A DNA stretch of 64,000 bases from Echinostoma caproni (GCA_900618425.1 UZAN01039722.1:20138-84137), one strand, 5' to 3'. Shown: positions 33,276-46,779, counted from the first letter of the stretch. Program-made: numbers and translations. The notes: generated from the letters alone by a model not told the origin.

Positions 33276-35068
33276 CTTATAGACCACAAAACAATTTCAG
33301 CTAAAAGACTTTCATAAATATGCATACACATATATATGTGAGTAACTTGTAACCAAAAGTTCCGGAATATTACCTTTAAGGTAGCAAAGAAGAGAGTCAG
33401 GGAGTTTTCTTGAAGCTAGAATAGGGTAAGTTATAACAGAAGACTATTTATCCGCCAATTCTCAGTAGTATGACCACCCAGGTTTATCACATTTTGTATC
33501 ATGATGATGTTACCCATCGTCGTTCAGGGGGAGAGACTTGAGGCAAACAGATTTTGAGTATGACTTGGTAAAGTTTCTGAATTATTCCGGGATATGCGTC
33601 TCCGTAGTTGAGTTATGCTGTCACTCTAATGCTGGTGCATATCTCCACGGGTAGAATGTATGGGTGAGATGTGATAAGCGATATGCAGCTATTTATTACT
33701 GGATAATATTCCCGTCGCTTACAGTCGAACACCGGTCACCACAGTCCGGTGGCGAAAAGAAAAAATGGAACGTGGTTCAAGGCCATTGGAGCTGAACCTG
33801 AAGCTGTAAAATACTCGGGAAATTGTTTGCGCGAGATTGCTGGAAAATTCATCAATGACCACCGGTTGTTAACAGTATTTTGACCGGTCAAATCCATATA
33901 ACTTGAAGAATGAATGCGGAGTTCAATGAGATAAGTGATCAAAGTGAGACAGCTCGTCCATTTGGGCTTACAAAATACAGGCATGATTTGTGTTAGCGTC
34001 AGTTCGCGTGGAGGAAGCTTTGTCGTGGTCTAAGCCACCGTTCTGCTGATAGAAAATGTCAGTTTGTAACTATCAAAGGAAATGATTGAGACGAATCTCT
34101 TATCAAACGTGGAACGAGATCTTTCTCCCCGTGACTGCAAATAGATAAGATATTTCTATTCATAGTAGCCACCTCACTAAGATCTGGTAGTTGCTGATCT
34201 GGACAAATAGATCTAATTAGAAACCCATTGAAAATAAGGGGGACATCTGTAAACGAGGTAGACCTACACGCTTGAAAAGGTATACCACACTGCTCACGAG
34301 ATAAGAACGATTATCCGTCAATAAAGGGAAGAACATGGACTTTCAGAAAATCCGGATTCCGAATTTGACTGTACCTATTTGGTTCAATCGTGAACAATAA
34401 ACGTTTCCGTAGTATTTTTCGAGTATTTTCACTATTTTCCCGGGATTAAGTTATGTGGTTAAGGCTACCAAAATAGCAACCCTGAGCTCCTAGGTTTAAA
34501 CCGCGACAGCACTGCCCATCTCAGAGTTTCTCTATTTCCTCAGGTAGCCTTTGTATGGTCACAGCCCCCTTCCTCGAAGTTGAACATTAATATGCATGCC
34601 CAATACAAATGATGCAGGTAAAAATAGTCAAAAAGTAATAACGAATATTTAGCTCCCCTACAGTGACACTTACCATGATAATTCTGTTTACCAAAATCTC
34701 GATCAAAATCCGTTCTTCTTCCTAATGAGCTCGATCATCAATATCAACATGCGACATAATAGATCGTCTAAAGTGGTTCCACTACAGAGCTGTTGCCGAA
34801 ACACAGTTACGGATTAGAAGCAGTTCAAGCACTACAGGTCCGTCAATGTTAGCACCAGAAATGAATTGTTGGAGGAATACCACCTCCTAGCGGACGTGTA
34901 TTTCAAAATAATGAAATTAGTCACTGGTGTTCATTGTGAATGCACGCCGATGAGCACAGATTGTATATGGGCTCCGAACAGGTTCCATGCCGATTTCTGT
35001 ATTGTCCAAATTACCTTTTCATCCTGTCCGTAACCACTATACTACAATCAAAACTGATCACTTATCTC
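33276..35068. other. No gene recognised (intron)
   Basis: Possible tRNA-like repeat remnant near 34450-34510 (weak boxes). Otherwise nothing. Confidence 0.4.
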
Positions 35069-35645
35069 CGCCCGTTGCATATTCACTTTTGACCAACTGC
35101 TTAACGTGCGAAAATGCTGTAAAGGTATTTCACTTTTTTGTTCTCCTGTAAAATGTGCAGAGAGATCAATACTCACCCTAATCCATGCTAAATGGTGAAA
35201 TACCGAACGGTAGACTTTGGACAGAGGTAGCAGCATTGGAGCACTCATTGACGCAGTTTTGACTCTTTTTGCTTAGACAACCGTGATCCTTTGATCATCA
35301 TACAATCCATCCGATGATTACCTTTTGGTAATCCATTTGGTTGATCGACGAAGAATAATTAAATTTGATTGTTCGAAGTTATGTGCATTATCAAACGATA
35401 AATAGGGGGATCGAATTAATTGATCCTTCGTAGAAAGCGAGGGTCTATACGAGAAGCCCTTTCTAAGGTACTTAATCCCATCAGACAGAATCTTCAATTG
35501 GTGATTGGTTACACATATCACGATTCAAATAATCCATCAGCAATGTGATTAAAAAAACCTGTTGACTTCCCAAAAGTGTAGATAGTTCATAATACGGTAG
35601 AAGCACACGAGGGAATCGAAAGTGGATGCTTATTTACCGAACACT
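35069..35645 (+). repeat. Unidentified interspersed repeat, copy 1
   Basis: Matches 44645-45210 in the same orientation, nearly base for base over long stretches: GCATATTCACTTTTGACC, CTTAACGTGCGAAAATGC, GGTAGACTTTGGAC, TACTTAATCCCATCAGAC and GTTGACTTCCCAAAAGTG. A further shared patch lies about 400 bases downstream (36050-36100 versus 45570-45620, GGTGACCAG...ACCCAAACACCC). No coding motif or terminal signature identifies the class; short reading frames on minus are inconsistent between copies. Strand is arbitrary. Confidence 0.88.
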
Positions 35646-35900
35646 TCACGACACTGCTAGTTCGTCACTCTGAAAGCGAATCGAGTCCCCGGACCAATGC
35701 AAGCACATTTTCTTGGGTAGTTCGTAACAGTAGCCCTCGGTTAATCGAAGTCTGGCCCGCAAGGCTGTGAGGTTCGTCGGATATTACGCTTTTTGGATGG
35801 GGCAAAAGTCTAAGATGAACAATACACCTCCATACCTAATCAAGCCGGTGACCACTGCAACAACCAAGGTGTGCATTTCTTGTTTTGTTTTTATTTTCAG

Positions 35901-35965
35901 AACCGAGGTTTTCGACCAACTTTCCTAGTTCAGCTACCGACCGGGCATTTCGTCCTCTCACTTTG
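35901..35965 (+). CDS. Exon-like 65-base segment
   Basis: A textbook acceptor (TTTTGTTTTTATTTTCAG) and consensus donor (CACTTTG|GTGAGA) enclose 65 bases that are open as RFSTNFPSSATDRAFRPLTL. It lies between two patches of the repeat family (35069-35645 and 36050-36100), so it may belong to that element or be chance. No partner exon assigned. Confidence 0.22.
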
Positions 35966-36617
35966 GTGAGAAAATACCTCTACTGTGAAAAGGCAGCGAG
36001 TGTGATCTCCGCTGTAGGGGCTGTTTGAGACGCTTGGTCACTTGGTAACATTTCGTGAGGTGTAAGAGATAGGTGACCAGCCATAACCCAAACACCCTAA
36101 CCCCCTCGACCATAATGAGGCATTTGGAGGTGAGCAGTCTAGATTCATATGCGAGTGGAATAGAACATCTTCTGCAGTGTTGCAGATTGTGTAAGCACAA
36201 TCTTGTGCAATTTCTCAGTAACAAAACACCGAATTGGGTTTAGTGATCATGATGATAAAACTCATTATTGCATTTGAACACGAAACGGATTTAAACAATG
36301 CCATACCGAAACGAATTTATTTTTAATCACTTGCGATCGAGGTGGTCTAAGATGCCGTAGCCGGAGAAAATTTGCAAAATAACTCAATGGTGATGAAATA
36401 CAGCGATATTTATCATTAACTATTAAATCATCGCGCTTGGGCTCTATTCGGATTCGGATACGGATTGCCTGAACAACTAAACTTTTCCATCCTTGAAAAA
36501 TAACCCAGTTTACTTGGAGGAGGACAGCGTGATGTACCCAAATGTTGTCACTTCGAATCCACGCAATTTGATTATCCCCAGTGATGATCTCTCATTCATG
36601 GTGCTGATCTTAAATAC

Positions 36618-36837
36618 CTTAAATGCATCTGGGATGCAGATTTTGGGTGTACGCATCGCACACACTCTTCCCTGTGTATTGATCGCCACCAAATATGGAG
36701 AAGCACTTACAACTGGATCGTAAACAGAACCTTGGTTGCAGTCTTGCGGCTCGATCAGAAATCCTTCATCACGCTCCACATTTGTTCAGCGTGAATGTGG
36801 CAAGTTGTACGTAAAACTTGCATCGCGCAATGAATTT
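36618..36837 (-). CDS. Exon with ZP-domain core, apparent frameshift
   Basis: On the minus strand after GGTTATCGCAG the first part reads KFYVQLATFTLNKCGA, then one extra base puts the rest in the next frame: DEGFLIEPQDCNQGSVYDP ... ICIPDAFK, ending at donor TTTAAG|GTATTT. The combined pattern, a V-x-V-x-L strand, then C-x-A, then F-x-L-I-x-P-x-x-C, then a Cys and A-F-K, is the ZP-C order (C-x-A ... LID-x-GC ... aFxF). It leaves phase 0, matching the next exon (33275). The single-base shift near 36789 would disrupt the protein: either an assembly error or a real inactivating mutation. The family call is by motif order only. Confidence 0.48.
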
Positions 36838-37140
36838 CTGCGATAACCTTTTGAATAAACAGTGAATTTTTTTTCTGTAAGCTTGTGAACTAAGCATGTT
36901 CAAACTTTTTCAGCAGAATGTAGTTCTTTGTTTGATTCCTATAGTCATGAACCGTGTATCATTCTTTTGTTTCCATAAATGGTGGGTTCACGAAATCGAC
37001 CACAATGCAGGATCTTGGTGGTCATCACGGGACGTGATTATTATTCATTATTTTACAACTATACGAAAGCCACCCAGCTGGAAACATCACTAACTACTGC
37101 CAATTTTGTGACTAGTTAAGGACCACAACTTAATGATAAC

Positions 37141-37197
37141 ATGTGTTCTGAGGTTACTGGCTTTTCCTATGTGGTTATGGAAAGCACGTGCGTCCAA
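37141..37197 (+). CDS. Short exon-like segment
   Basis: Open from an ATG (37141), MCSEVTGFSYVVMESTCVQ, to a consensus donor CAA|GTAAGT. The acceptor is poor, so if real it may be a first exon. Function unknown; low confidence. Confidence 0.18.
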
Positions 37198-40100
37198 GTA
37201 AGTAAGCTTGAAGGAGAAACATTATTAGTGTGAATTAAGACGGCTGTGAAACGCGGTAACACAAACGTCTGAACCAAGAAGATACGCTGATTATATAATC
37301 TGAGTTTCCTGATCTTTGTTGCCATGGTTTGGGTTGCGAGGAGAATCCGCTGTTGTGTAATCTTTCTGTTTTATAGGTCTGGAAAGAGCTGAGGTTCACT
37401 AGATGTTGCAATACTGGTGTTCGAAACACTATCTTTGGGGTAGAAAACCGGTCGTTACACTCCGAAATTCATTCGGTCATGTTACAATCAGACCGGACAA
37501 TGTTCCGATATTTGCTCATAAAAGCGTCGGGTAGTATGTCCCATATTACGGGCACGGCAAAAACACAAATTACATGAGAACAAAAGGTTAGAATGGATGG
37601 TGTTGCTTCTCCCTCTTGATCTGTTAAACCATAAACAGTCTCATCCTCAATACGGTCCTAAAATATGTACTTCAGGAAGCGTTCGCACATCGAATTTCAT
37701 CAGCCATGGTTCTGTCATTTACATTGCTAAGAAAAACATTATTCACATTACTGGGCAAATATGTATGTACCCAGAGCGGAACACAATTCAATGAGATAGA
37801 AATAAAATATCTGCAGCAATTAACTCGCAACCCATAGAACTGATTGAGACAAATATAAGTTTCAAATAAAGATGTGATTGTATAACAGCTTCCAGTGTAT
37901 GACATATGCAAAACCATTTCCGCATCCAGAATCAAACCAGAAACTAGGTGCCGTATTTTCCGTACCAGGTTCAGCATTGTCCCACAGACCAATTCGTATG
38001 CAATCAATCGATGAAGTGAATAATGTCTAGTAATTAGTCAAGTTTCTGGTAGAAACATATGCTGGTCACGTGTTTTCTATTGGTTTGAGTAGTTTTGAGT
38101 TTTGTTGGCCTTCAAATATAATCACACAAACACGCACTCAACTATGCGTATTAAACAATAGTTTATGTATATCGTATCACCTGATCATTTAACGTCTCAT
38201 TTGACGATAGAATAAAAAAATGATAATCTTTCACTGAACACTAAGCCTCTTTAACAAAGGCAAATCTTCAACACATGTATTCCCCTATTCTGGGTTTGCA
38301 GGTCTAGCCACATGCATCCTGACATTTTGGTATTTAGAAGGTTCAACAACTGTTCAATGGGTGATAATTTATCCCCGATCCCTATGATTTGCCAGTTCAT
38401 GGTGATGTTCACCCGTTCTCTTGATCATCCCCTACCTGTTAACTTGACAAAGTACTCCTTTAAATTAGACCGAGATTGCCTGGAATGGTTGTCCAATCTG
38501 GGGCTATGCGCAAGCGTGTATATCTTGCATCGTCTAACTACTTAATCCCATGTGTAAGAGAAGAAGTTGAGCATATGTCTTCACCAAGTCATCCGACAAC
38601 CAGTAATAAACACGTGAACGATGCAACGTGGCTTATTAAGTACGGGAAGGTTGGGGAAAATTAAGCGTACCGCATAATCAGTTACTTTTCAATAGTTGAC
38701 AAAATTACCTTCTCCAAACAGATTCCGATCGTTCTAGGACAACATTCTCCTTTTTACTCCACAAATGTGTCTCAGTAATTCCTTTATTTAAATGACAAAT
38801 CTTTGTCATCTGGAACCCCAATTTTTTTATGAAAGATACACCTTGGTCTGTCTCCGTTGCTCAGTTAGGCAAGAAATAGTGATTCAAGTTTATCATGAGA
38901 CAAACGTGAACGATAACTGTAAATCAGAAAGAAATGGTGCTGCTCGAGTGAAAAACAATTTCATTTACACACTGTTGATACCCTTTTTGGTACCGATTTT
39001 CCTCTGANTCCTCTGAAACCTTCCTTCGAAATGTTTGTCTTCTCGGATTGATCTGACTGAACTCCATCGATTCTACAGTCATTCGAAATGATATTTATAA
39101 TACCATTTTGTATGAGGAAAACATTGTTCCTCGAATACGTATGACTTTACTGAGAATGGTGATCTGGATTCGATTGAATTTCCGTTTGGAATAATCGGTT
39201 CTCAACTTATTGGCAACAATAAAAAGAAACAAAATGTAAAAACGAAAGAAACCCACAGATTATTGTTAATTAAAGCACGGATAAGCTAATCACATTACGG
39301 TAGAGCAAACCCAAGTGGATTAGATTGAAAACATTGTTATTAATTAGACGATTTCTGTCTGATTCACCGCAATCAAAGTTCAACTAGACAAATTGATGGG
39401 CGTTGTATCATTCAGTGTGAACGTGTGACTGAACGCTACAATCAAATCGGTCAGTCCTAATGGAACCACGAACCCTGGACGTGAGGAGTAGTTCATTATT
39501 GTTTAGCTGAAATCCATTCGGAATAATGGGTGATAATACTTATACATGCAAACCAGTTGTGAAATATCAGGCAATGCAGAACGAAAAACATTTCCACAAG
39601 ACTCATTCAACAAGGGATTCTCTATTTCACACCCAGGTGCAAAACTATTAGTGATGGGGACTGCGGTTCAAAATCTTATTTTAACCCACAATACTACAGT
39701 ATCATGATCCCCAGTGAATTTCAAGAGTTCATTTATAAACTAAAATCTGTTTTTGTTAGAATTGATCAAAATTAGTGAATTCATTTTTTTCGCGTTGGTA
39801 GAGCATTCTTCAATGCATTTCACAACAGCCCATATTTATCAAATTCATGCTGCTATGCATGGTTATAAACACACCATACTTTCTATCAGAGAAGTTATGA
39901 AGGAGCATTGACTTGTGCGTTATGGAAGAGCTACAACTGAATATTGAAAATCAGGTGACTTAACAATGCAATTCAAAATTTGGTAGCCTTGCTTAGGCGA
40001 ATACAACAGCCTTTACATGCTGATAGCCTACTTTCTCAAACCTGGATCTCACTTTTCTCGCGAGTAAATTGTTGATGGCTAATCGATGTGCAAACTGCAA

Positions 40101-43100
40101 AATTGAATGCGCTCTTTATTCTCTGTGTTCGCGGATAAATGAAATTCGAACAAACTGCACGCCCCTCCGATTGCTATTTTGCTATTATTATTTCCGACTG
40201 GAGCATTCTTGTTGGAGAGGCTATCTGCACGGTACTTGTTTGCATTGGAATAGACATGGCACCAGGATTGGGGCTATCAGAATCAGCTGTTTTTTGCGCC
40301 GATCAGAACATTCTAATTGTCAGGGAATGTATTCACATGTGTTTGGAGAATGAGTTCGCCCTTAGTTACTCGTTTTTTAAAGCGAACCAAGACTAGTCCA
40401 TATTATTGGCTAAAATGCACACTCATTGGCTGCTCGTGTCACTGAACTCCTCATTTGTGATTGCGCAAGGTGTTCGATCATACAAATCGATCGACTCAAT
40501 TCTCATCGCTGTTTACTGAGATCCAAGGTTGATGAACGCGAACTGGATGAACCATAGGTGTGGTTTTCATTTCATGAACTACGGGTTGTATTTATGTGTT
40601 TTGAACAAATATTAGGGTCATACTCTGACCCTGGAACATTTATTAAACAATTCTGCCCGTTAGTCGAAATCAAGTTTTCTACTAAGATAATATGTCGATA
40701 ATGTCGAGTTAATGAACGTCCACAAGCCATGCCCGGAAGAAGTGTTCACCTAATAACTACTTTTTCCAAGCTTACCTATTATTTTTTTTCAGTTGTAAGC
40801 ACGTTTCACATGCTATTGATAGGAAAAGACCCGTAACCTCGGTTGATATTAGGTCAACACTTGCGTGCATGCAACTCTGTTCAGCACACATTATACTTCA
40901 TCATTTGGACCCTCAAATCATACCATTAGAAACAGTAGTAGGATGTCTTTTAATGTACATTTCATCCTCACTATTCCGTTTCGGCTACCCTTCGGCATAC
41001 AAGTTGCTCAACCGATCTGATCCACATAGTTAGCAGTTAAGAAATATTTTCTCAAAATGTATTTGAGAAATCCAAGCTCCGACGAACTATGATTTTCTCA
41101 AAACGCTTGCTTTGGGTTTGTTCCACTTCAGACACATATGTTTTACGGTGCAAGAAAAGAATTCACTGGTGGTAATCGATAATGTGGTAGCATATCAAAT
41201 TCAATGTGTGCTATGAAATCAGACAAAACATAAAAAGATGGTGGCTTAATTCTGAACTGTAGTGTACATCAACATTTTCATGGTCGTGCAAATGAATACA
41301 CACATAGAGAGAGAGAGACTGAGAGTCCAAACTTTCCCATCTGACCAAATGCACATAGGCAGATCGAGCTACCTAGGGTGGCATTGGTCCGTTTTCAACA
41401 GGCTATACACAGTAACCACGTTAGACATTATGAATGTTCTCCAAAAGGCGGCACTTATCTTAACTCTTTTATCTCAAGTTGGAAAGGCAGAATAACTACT
41501 TAATTACTAAACTGCACTAATCGTAGAATGACCGGGAAAATATTTTGAGAATAGACACTCAAACTTTATTGTTGAGGTACATTTCAATTGTATTAAATAA
41601 CTTTGATCTTTGTTAGCATCACTAACCCCGAAAAATTCCGGTCCATTTGCCGGAAGTCGGTAAACATTCTGCTTTAAAATTCGACAAAAGGTAATCGAGG
41701 GAGATACATTTTAAATTGTTTAAGCTGAAGGGCGTTGCCACGCAAATTTTCGGTGTTTTGAAATTTTCTGAAAATACTTTCACTGCAAACCTGTGTAGGT
41801 AACCAAGGACCAAGGTAGGACCAATGTACTTATTCAAATATAACCAAGTCTATTCACTAGTTCCGCCCCCGGGGTTAAATGATACTGTTCATTTTGATCT
41901 CCGTCAGCATTCTTTTAAAGCCACATTCATTCCACAAACCTTGCAGTATATCCCAGTGGCTTCTATTCAAAAATACACATTCCTACTGAAATAGTTCACA
42001 AGTACTTTCACAAAAACTGGTCACCGTTTCAAAAGTCATCAACCTAAGCCGTGGGAAATTATTCAAGTAATAGCATGGTAACATACCAGATATTAGCACT
42101 GAATACTATTACCCCGAGCACGTTTGAAGTCTTTTGAAAAAAAATATTATCTTTGTCAATCACCGTATCCTTGGCGGTGGTTTGAACCTCTCAGTACGAG
42201 TGTATCTCCCACCAATAAACAACTTTTGTTTGTTTCCAAACCGCACTTCGTATTCACATACCAACACACAATTATTCAAAATATTATTAGTTATCTAGCA
42301 TTTATTTCATATATTTATTTATTTATATCATGTAACTGAGCAGCAACATTGTCTGTTATATTGTTGATCAAAGTGAAATGCATCTGAATCGGTCACCAAA
42401 GGTTTCAATCGTCGTCGTGGGTGATCAAAGCAAACAACAGCAAGGGATGCATGAGGAACAGAGCAAAAACAGGTTACAATTACTGTCCCATTTGTGCATA
42501 TGACTCAGTTTAATGGGTTGTTTTTGGTCCCCGTTAAACAGAAAGAAAAGCGATTCTTATTCCCCTTGGAACTGGAAAGTGTGCCCTGATTTCGGGTTGA
42601 GGTAGCATTCTTTTTGCTCTGTTTACACCTGACTGAAATTTGATAGAACCAGTTTGAAAAACGTGAGAATCTGCGGGGTTTTAGTTTTGATGATTGACAA
42701 CCTACCGGAAAAACGGTTGCCTTCAGAGCTAACTGGAAATCTTAATGAATTGTTTTTTTAATGCTTTGTGTGTATGAGTTGTATATGACAACAATAATGA
42801 CATCCTTAGTTCAGATATGTGTTGTTTTCATTGTTGAATATGACTGGTGATCAACATAAATGAACTTCGGATATCTTAATCTAGACTGCGATTGGTCTAA
42901 TTTGTCCTTTAAATTCACCCTCGTGTTATTTGGTTCCTGAAATACAAGACACCATGCACACAAGTGTGTGCACAATTATTTCACACATTTGATTCCCCTA
43001 TGTCGTGCAAAACACGTGAATAATTACGTTCAATCAACCTTCACGTATAATAATGCACTTTCATTTGGTTTGGCATATTCCGAGATCCAGTCCCCTTTTT

Positions 43101-44644
43101 CCCTCCCTCTTTCTGATGGAATAGACCTCTGATATCATTGAAGATGACGGAAACTGTGACATCATGATGGCAAGATGTTCACTTTGTAAACTTTGTCTAA
43201 GATTAGGTGCAGTCGACAATAATATGCTTATTTCTCAGACTGTGTAGATAAGGCTATTCCCTCGAACCAGAACTCCAGTGCCAACGCAGTATAATCGAGA
43301 ATTTCGATTCTTACGTAGAGAAAAGATACTCCAAGCTCAAAAACTATCGTGCAAATGATAATTTCAGAAAAGCCATCCCCAAGGTCAGGTTATGAAACAG
43401 TTCACTTAAGGGCGTTAAAAACTAGTCTCAACACACCCAGGAAAACTAGTCGAAGACACACGTTCTAGAGAACTCCTGGAACGCTTGTTTAGAGTTTCAT
43501 TTCAGTGGGTAGGAATGAGTAGGAATGTGTTCACATCCGGATTTGTTCGGGAAGTGTATTTTGAGGACCAATAGACAAGTTTATCCTTCAATTTTAGCAG
43601 CAGAGGAAACAGAGTTGCACACTCAAAGCTCCACAGTGGTGAATCAAAGGGGCAGGTGTTTTTGACTATGATATGAGGCAAATACACTCATGTGGGAGAT
43701 AATTTATTAGGATTTTCAACACATGAGGCCAAAACCGACTGAACTGCTCCCTAAAGCAATCAAATACACCGGAAAACGAACATGATATCAGTGATTTTAT
43801 AACAAACAGATGCTTGGGAATGAACAAAATGTGCAAATATTTGTTTGTGGCCAAACTGACAGGGGTCTATGCGAATCGAACACTTAGCCAGGCGGTTAAT
43901 TAACAATTGCAAAACATTCTCGCGGCCAACAGGTGCGAGTAATCAGTCTCGGAGAATGACGGAAAGGGTGGAGTGAGGTGGCTTCGTGTGAACAGAGAGA
44001 GAGAGAGAGCTGGATGCTTTTTCTCCTCTACGTTTCTCATTGCTACATGCTCAAACCCTTCCAGATGTACATCTGATTCAGGCGTCACCTAGCTTTTAAA
44101 AGAATAAACATTTTTCCTAAGTTTTTATCCTCATCAACCAGGTATGAGGGCTGAACTGTGCCCAATGAACCTAATTGACGAAGGTTTCGGACAACCGTTT
44201 GGGTTGAGCGTGGTCTACTCTGTCACAAATCAAGGTAGTACGTAAAGGGAATTCAGTCAGATGTAGAGATTCTTGCAGCGGATAAGATAATTTGCTTTGG
44301 AAAATGGAGTAAAGTGGACGAACTAGACCAGGGTTCCAATGCCCGCAGAATTTTGTCTTTCTTCCAAGACTCCAAGGATTTCTATCGCAAAACAAAGGCT
44401 TAACACTCTGTTCCTCACATATAGTAAACTGACTAAAACAACCTCATAAAACCTGCGTAAATACCAAACAACTATTCAGTCATCTGTCCTAACCATCGAA
44501 AACTAGATGGTTTAAACTACAAAAAGGACGTATATCACTGGTATGGAAGAAAACCGTACTTTCACAATTTTCATTGAATTACATTGACCAGTTTAGTTTA
44601 TACTATATCACGCAATAGAGAAGCTCACTAACGGTGCCTCTTTT

Positions 44645-45210
44645 CGCTCGTTGCATATTCACTTTTGACCAACTGCTTAACGTGCGAAAATGCTGTAAAG
44701 GTATTTCACTCTTGGTCCTCCTGTAAAATGTGCAGAGAGATCAATACTCATCCTACTTCAGGCTGACTGGTGACACACCAAACGGTAGACTTTGGACAAA
44801 GGTAGCAGCATTGGAGCACTCATTCACGCAGTTTTTATTGTTTTTGCTTAGATAACCGTTATCCGTTGATTATCTTGCAGCGCATCTGGTTACCCATCTG
44901 GTCGACCGATAAAAAGGAATTAAATATGAAGTAAAATGAGAAGTTATGTGCATTATCAGACGATAGATGCAGAGGGCGAGTTAATTGAACCTTCGTAAAA
45001 AGCGAGTGTCTGCACGATAGTCCTTATGTAAGGTACTTAATCCCATCAGACAGAATCTTCAATTGGTGATTGGTTACACATATCACGATTCAAATAATCC
45101 ATCAACAATGTGATTAAAAAAACCTGTTGACTTCCCAAAAGTGTAGATAGTTCATAATACGGTAGAAGCACACGAGGGAATCGAAAGTGGATGCTTATTT
45201 ACCGAACACT
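44645..45210 (+). repeat. Unidentified interspersed repeat, copy 2
   Basis: Second copy of the element at 35069-35645. The two diverge abruptly after ACCGAACACT, then share a shorter patch again (45570-45620). Sequence between the patches is unrelated in the two copies, as if one copy carries an insertion or replacement. Confidence 0.88.
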
Positions 45211-46401
45211 GAATGACAGCTAATTTGGCACCCTTAAGATCACGTGGGTCATTGAAGGATTTACCGATATGGGGTAGTCCCTTGTGTTTCCCAACCCAAC
45301 CCATGCGGGATGATTTACAAATCATAGAACAAAAAGCTTTATAAAAAGTGAACGTTCCATGATCTGTTTGTGAGTGGATTGGAGCCACGTTTCCCGGGTC
45401 AATGTCGGTGAATTTTCTCCTCGAGGTGAACTGTCGACCCAGTTAGAGCCCAAGAACTTGGCTTTTGGTCCCCTTGTGTTGGTGGGGAAAAGCCTACTCC
45501 AGGAAAAAGCACTGAGTATGGCTTCCTCAGCATAGGATATTTGTGTCGCTCTGTCTTATAGGACCATTCCGTGAGGTAAAAGGGATGGGTGACCAGTCAC
45601 AACCCAAACACCCAGCCCGATCCTACAGAGGCTCTCGAAGACATTGGATAGTTTGAGAATCCTACATTGTGACATGCATGTGTGTATTCGGATTGAACTA
45701 TGGAAACAACTCAGATCAGGAGGTTGAATCATCATTCTGCACACATTAAAGGAAAGCTATGTGCTCGAACTCAAACAGAAATTTTAATTTCGTTTGAGAT
45801 TTGACCACATACAATTCATCAAATCACAATGTTTAAACACCAATCAAACCATTATATGCTCAGGTGCACGACAAGTCTGTGATAAACTAATCGCAATTTC
45901 TCAGCATGCAAATTAGTCACACTATGACAATTTCCACTAAAGTATTTTTCAGATGATTTGAACAAACTTCGGAAATCAGCTGTACCATCCGCAGGGCTAT
46001 TTCGTTTTAATATGACCGGTGTTTCAACGGAAACAAGTAGTTTTCTTTCATTGCATTACTATAAACATATGAGCCCGTGTATGCACCCGAGGGTGTAGTT
46101 GGAATATTCTACGAAGTAAACCAAACACAATCCCGACTATCTTTGAAGGAACCAGTAGACTGTTTCATCATCATCCACAACATCCTGCCCAACTAAGATG
46201 AAGTGAACTGCACCGAGTATATTTCACATGCACATAAAGGACTGACGCGTGTCAATTTCAGCAAATAACCCACAACGGTGTTTCGGTTTCAATTTTCTCA
46301 AGCGTTATTCCCATGCAATGTCATGCTGTGGTTTTAGATGTTGTCTGCTAATCACCCACTTAGATGAAAGAGTAAATGGAATGTTGAAATGTTAAATTTA
46401 G

Positions 46402-46472
46402 TGCCCTAGATGAAAAAAAGAGAATTCCTGAAGAAAACTCTTACAATGACATGGGCACCGCCCTTTATAATG
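46402..46472 (+). CDS. Candidate exon, hydrophilic segment
   Basis: Open segment ending at a consensus donor (TATAATG|GTAAGT), reading LDEKKRIPEENSYNDMGTAL then YN. The acceptor is AAATTTAG or CCCTAG eight bases on. The donor and the charged, low-hydrophobicity translation are the evidence; family unknown. Confidence 0.28.
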
Positions 46473-46779
46473 GTAAGTAGGATACTGAATTATTACAGCT
46501 CCTTTAAGCTTGTAATTCACTTACTGCAAAGCAATTCAATTCATATAACTACTAGAAAAACAGGTTTTCTACTGAAACGTTCTCACACGATTCCCTGGTT
46601 GCCTTACTTCTGTCCCCAAGAAAATCAGTGAATCTACGAATAAGGGAGGTTTTACGCATATTTATTCTAGCGGGCCTCTGTGCGAAAATAAAATTGTGCA
46701 TGTAAGGATTATCGATTTTTCGAAAAGTCAGTGAGTGGTCTTCCTGGGTTTTTATCAAAATCCATTTCATTTGCATTAG

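Larger units (their letters stand above)
36838..46401. other. Mostly unassigned intron/intergenic DNA
   Basis: Upstream ZP exons should lie here on minus. The only hint is a segment at about 37885-37990 (minus) reading LVSGLILDAEMVLHMSYTG, which resembles the strand before the ZP-C subdomain but has no good donor. A single N at 39008 is flanked by repeated TCCTCTGA. GA-rich runs occur at 41307-41320 and 43998-44010. No other feature recognised except the repeat at 44645-45210 and the short exon-like segment at 37141. Confidence 0.4.

Noticed and set aside
32925..33337. Plus-strand exons at 33040-33231 and 33301-33337
   Set aside because: The minus reading carries the ZP-like Cys pattern; the plus frames have no motif and the 37-base segment ends at a repeat-like TATATAT.
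33736..33984. Minus open frame of 82 codons inside the ZP-like gene intron
   Set aside because: No acceptor/donor pair and no ZP or other motif; left as background.
34440..34515. tRNA gene or SINE
   Set aside because: GTGGTTAAGGCT and GGTTTAAACC sit at tRNA-like spacing, but the B box is poor and no stem closes.
45152..45388. Retroelement protein on minus beside repeat copy 2
   Set aside because: The 78-codon frame is not preserved in copy 1 and has no recognisable motif.
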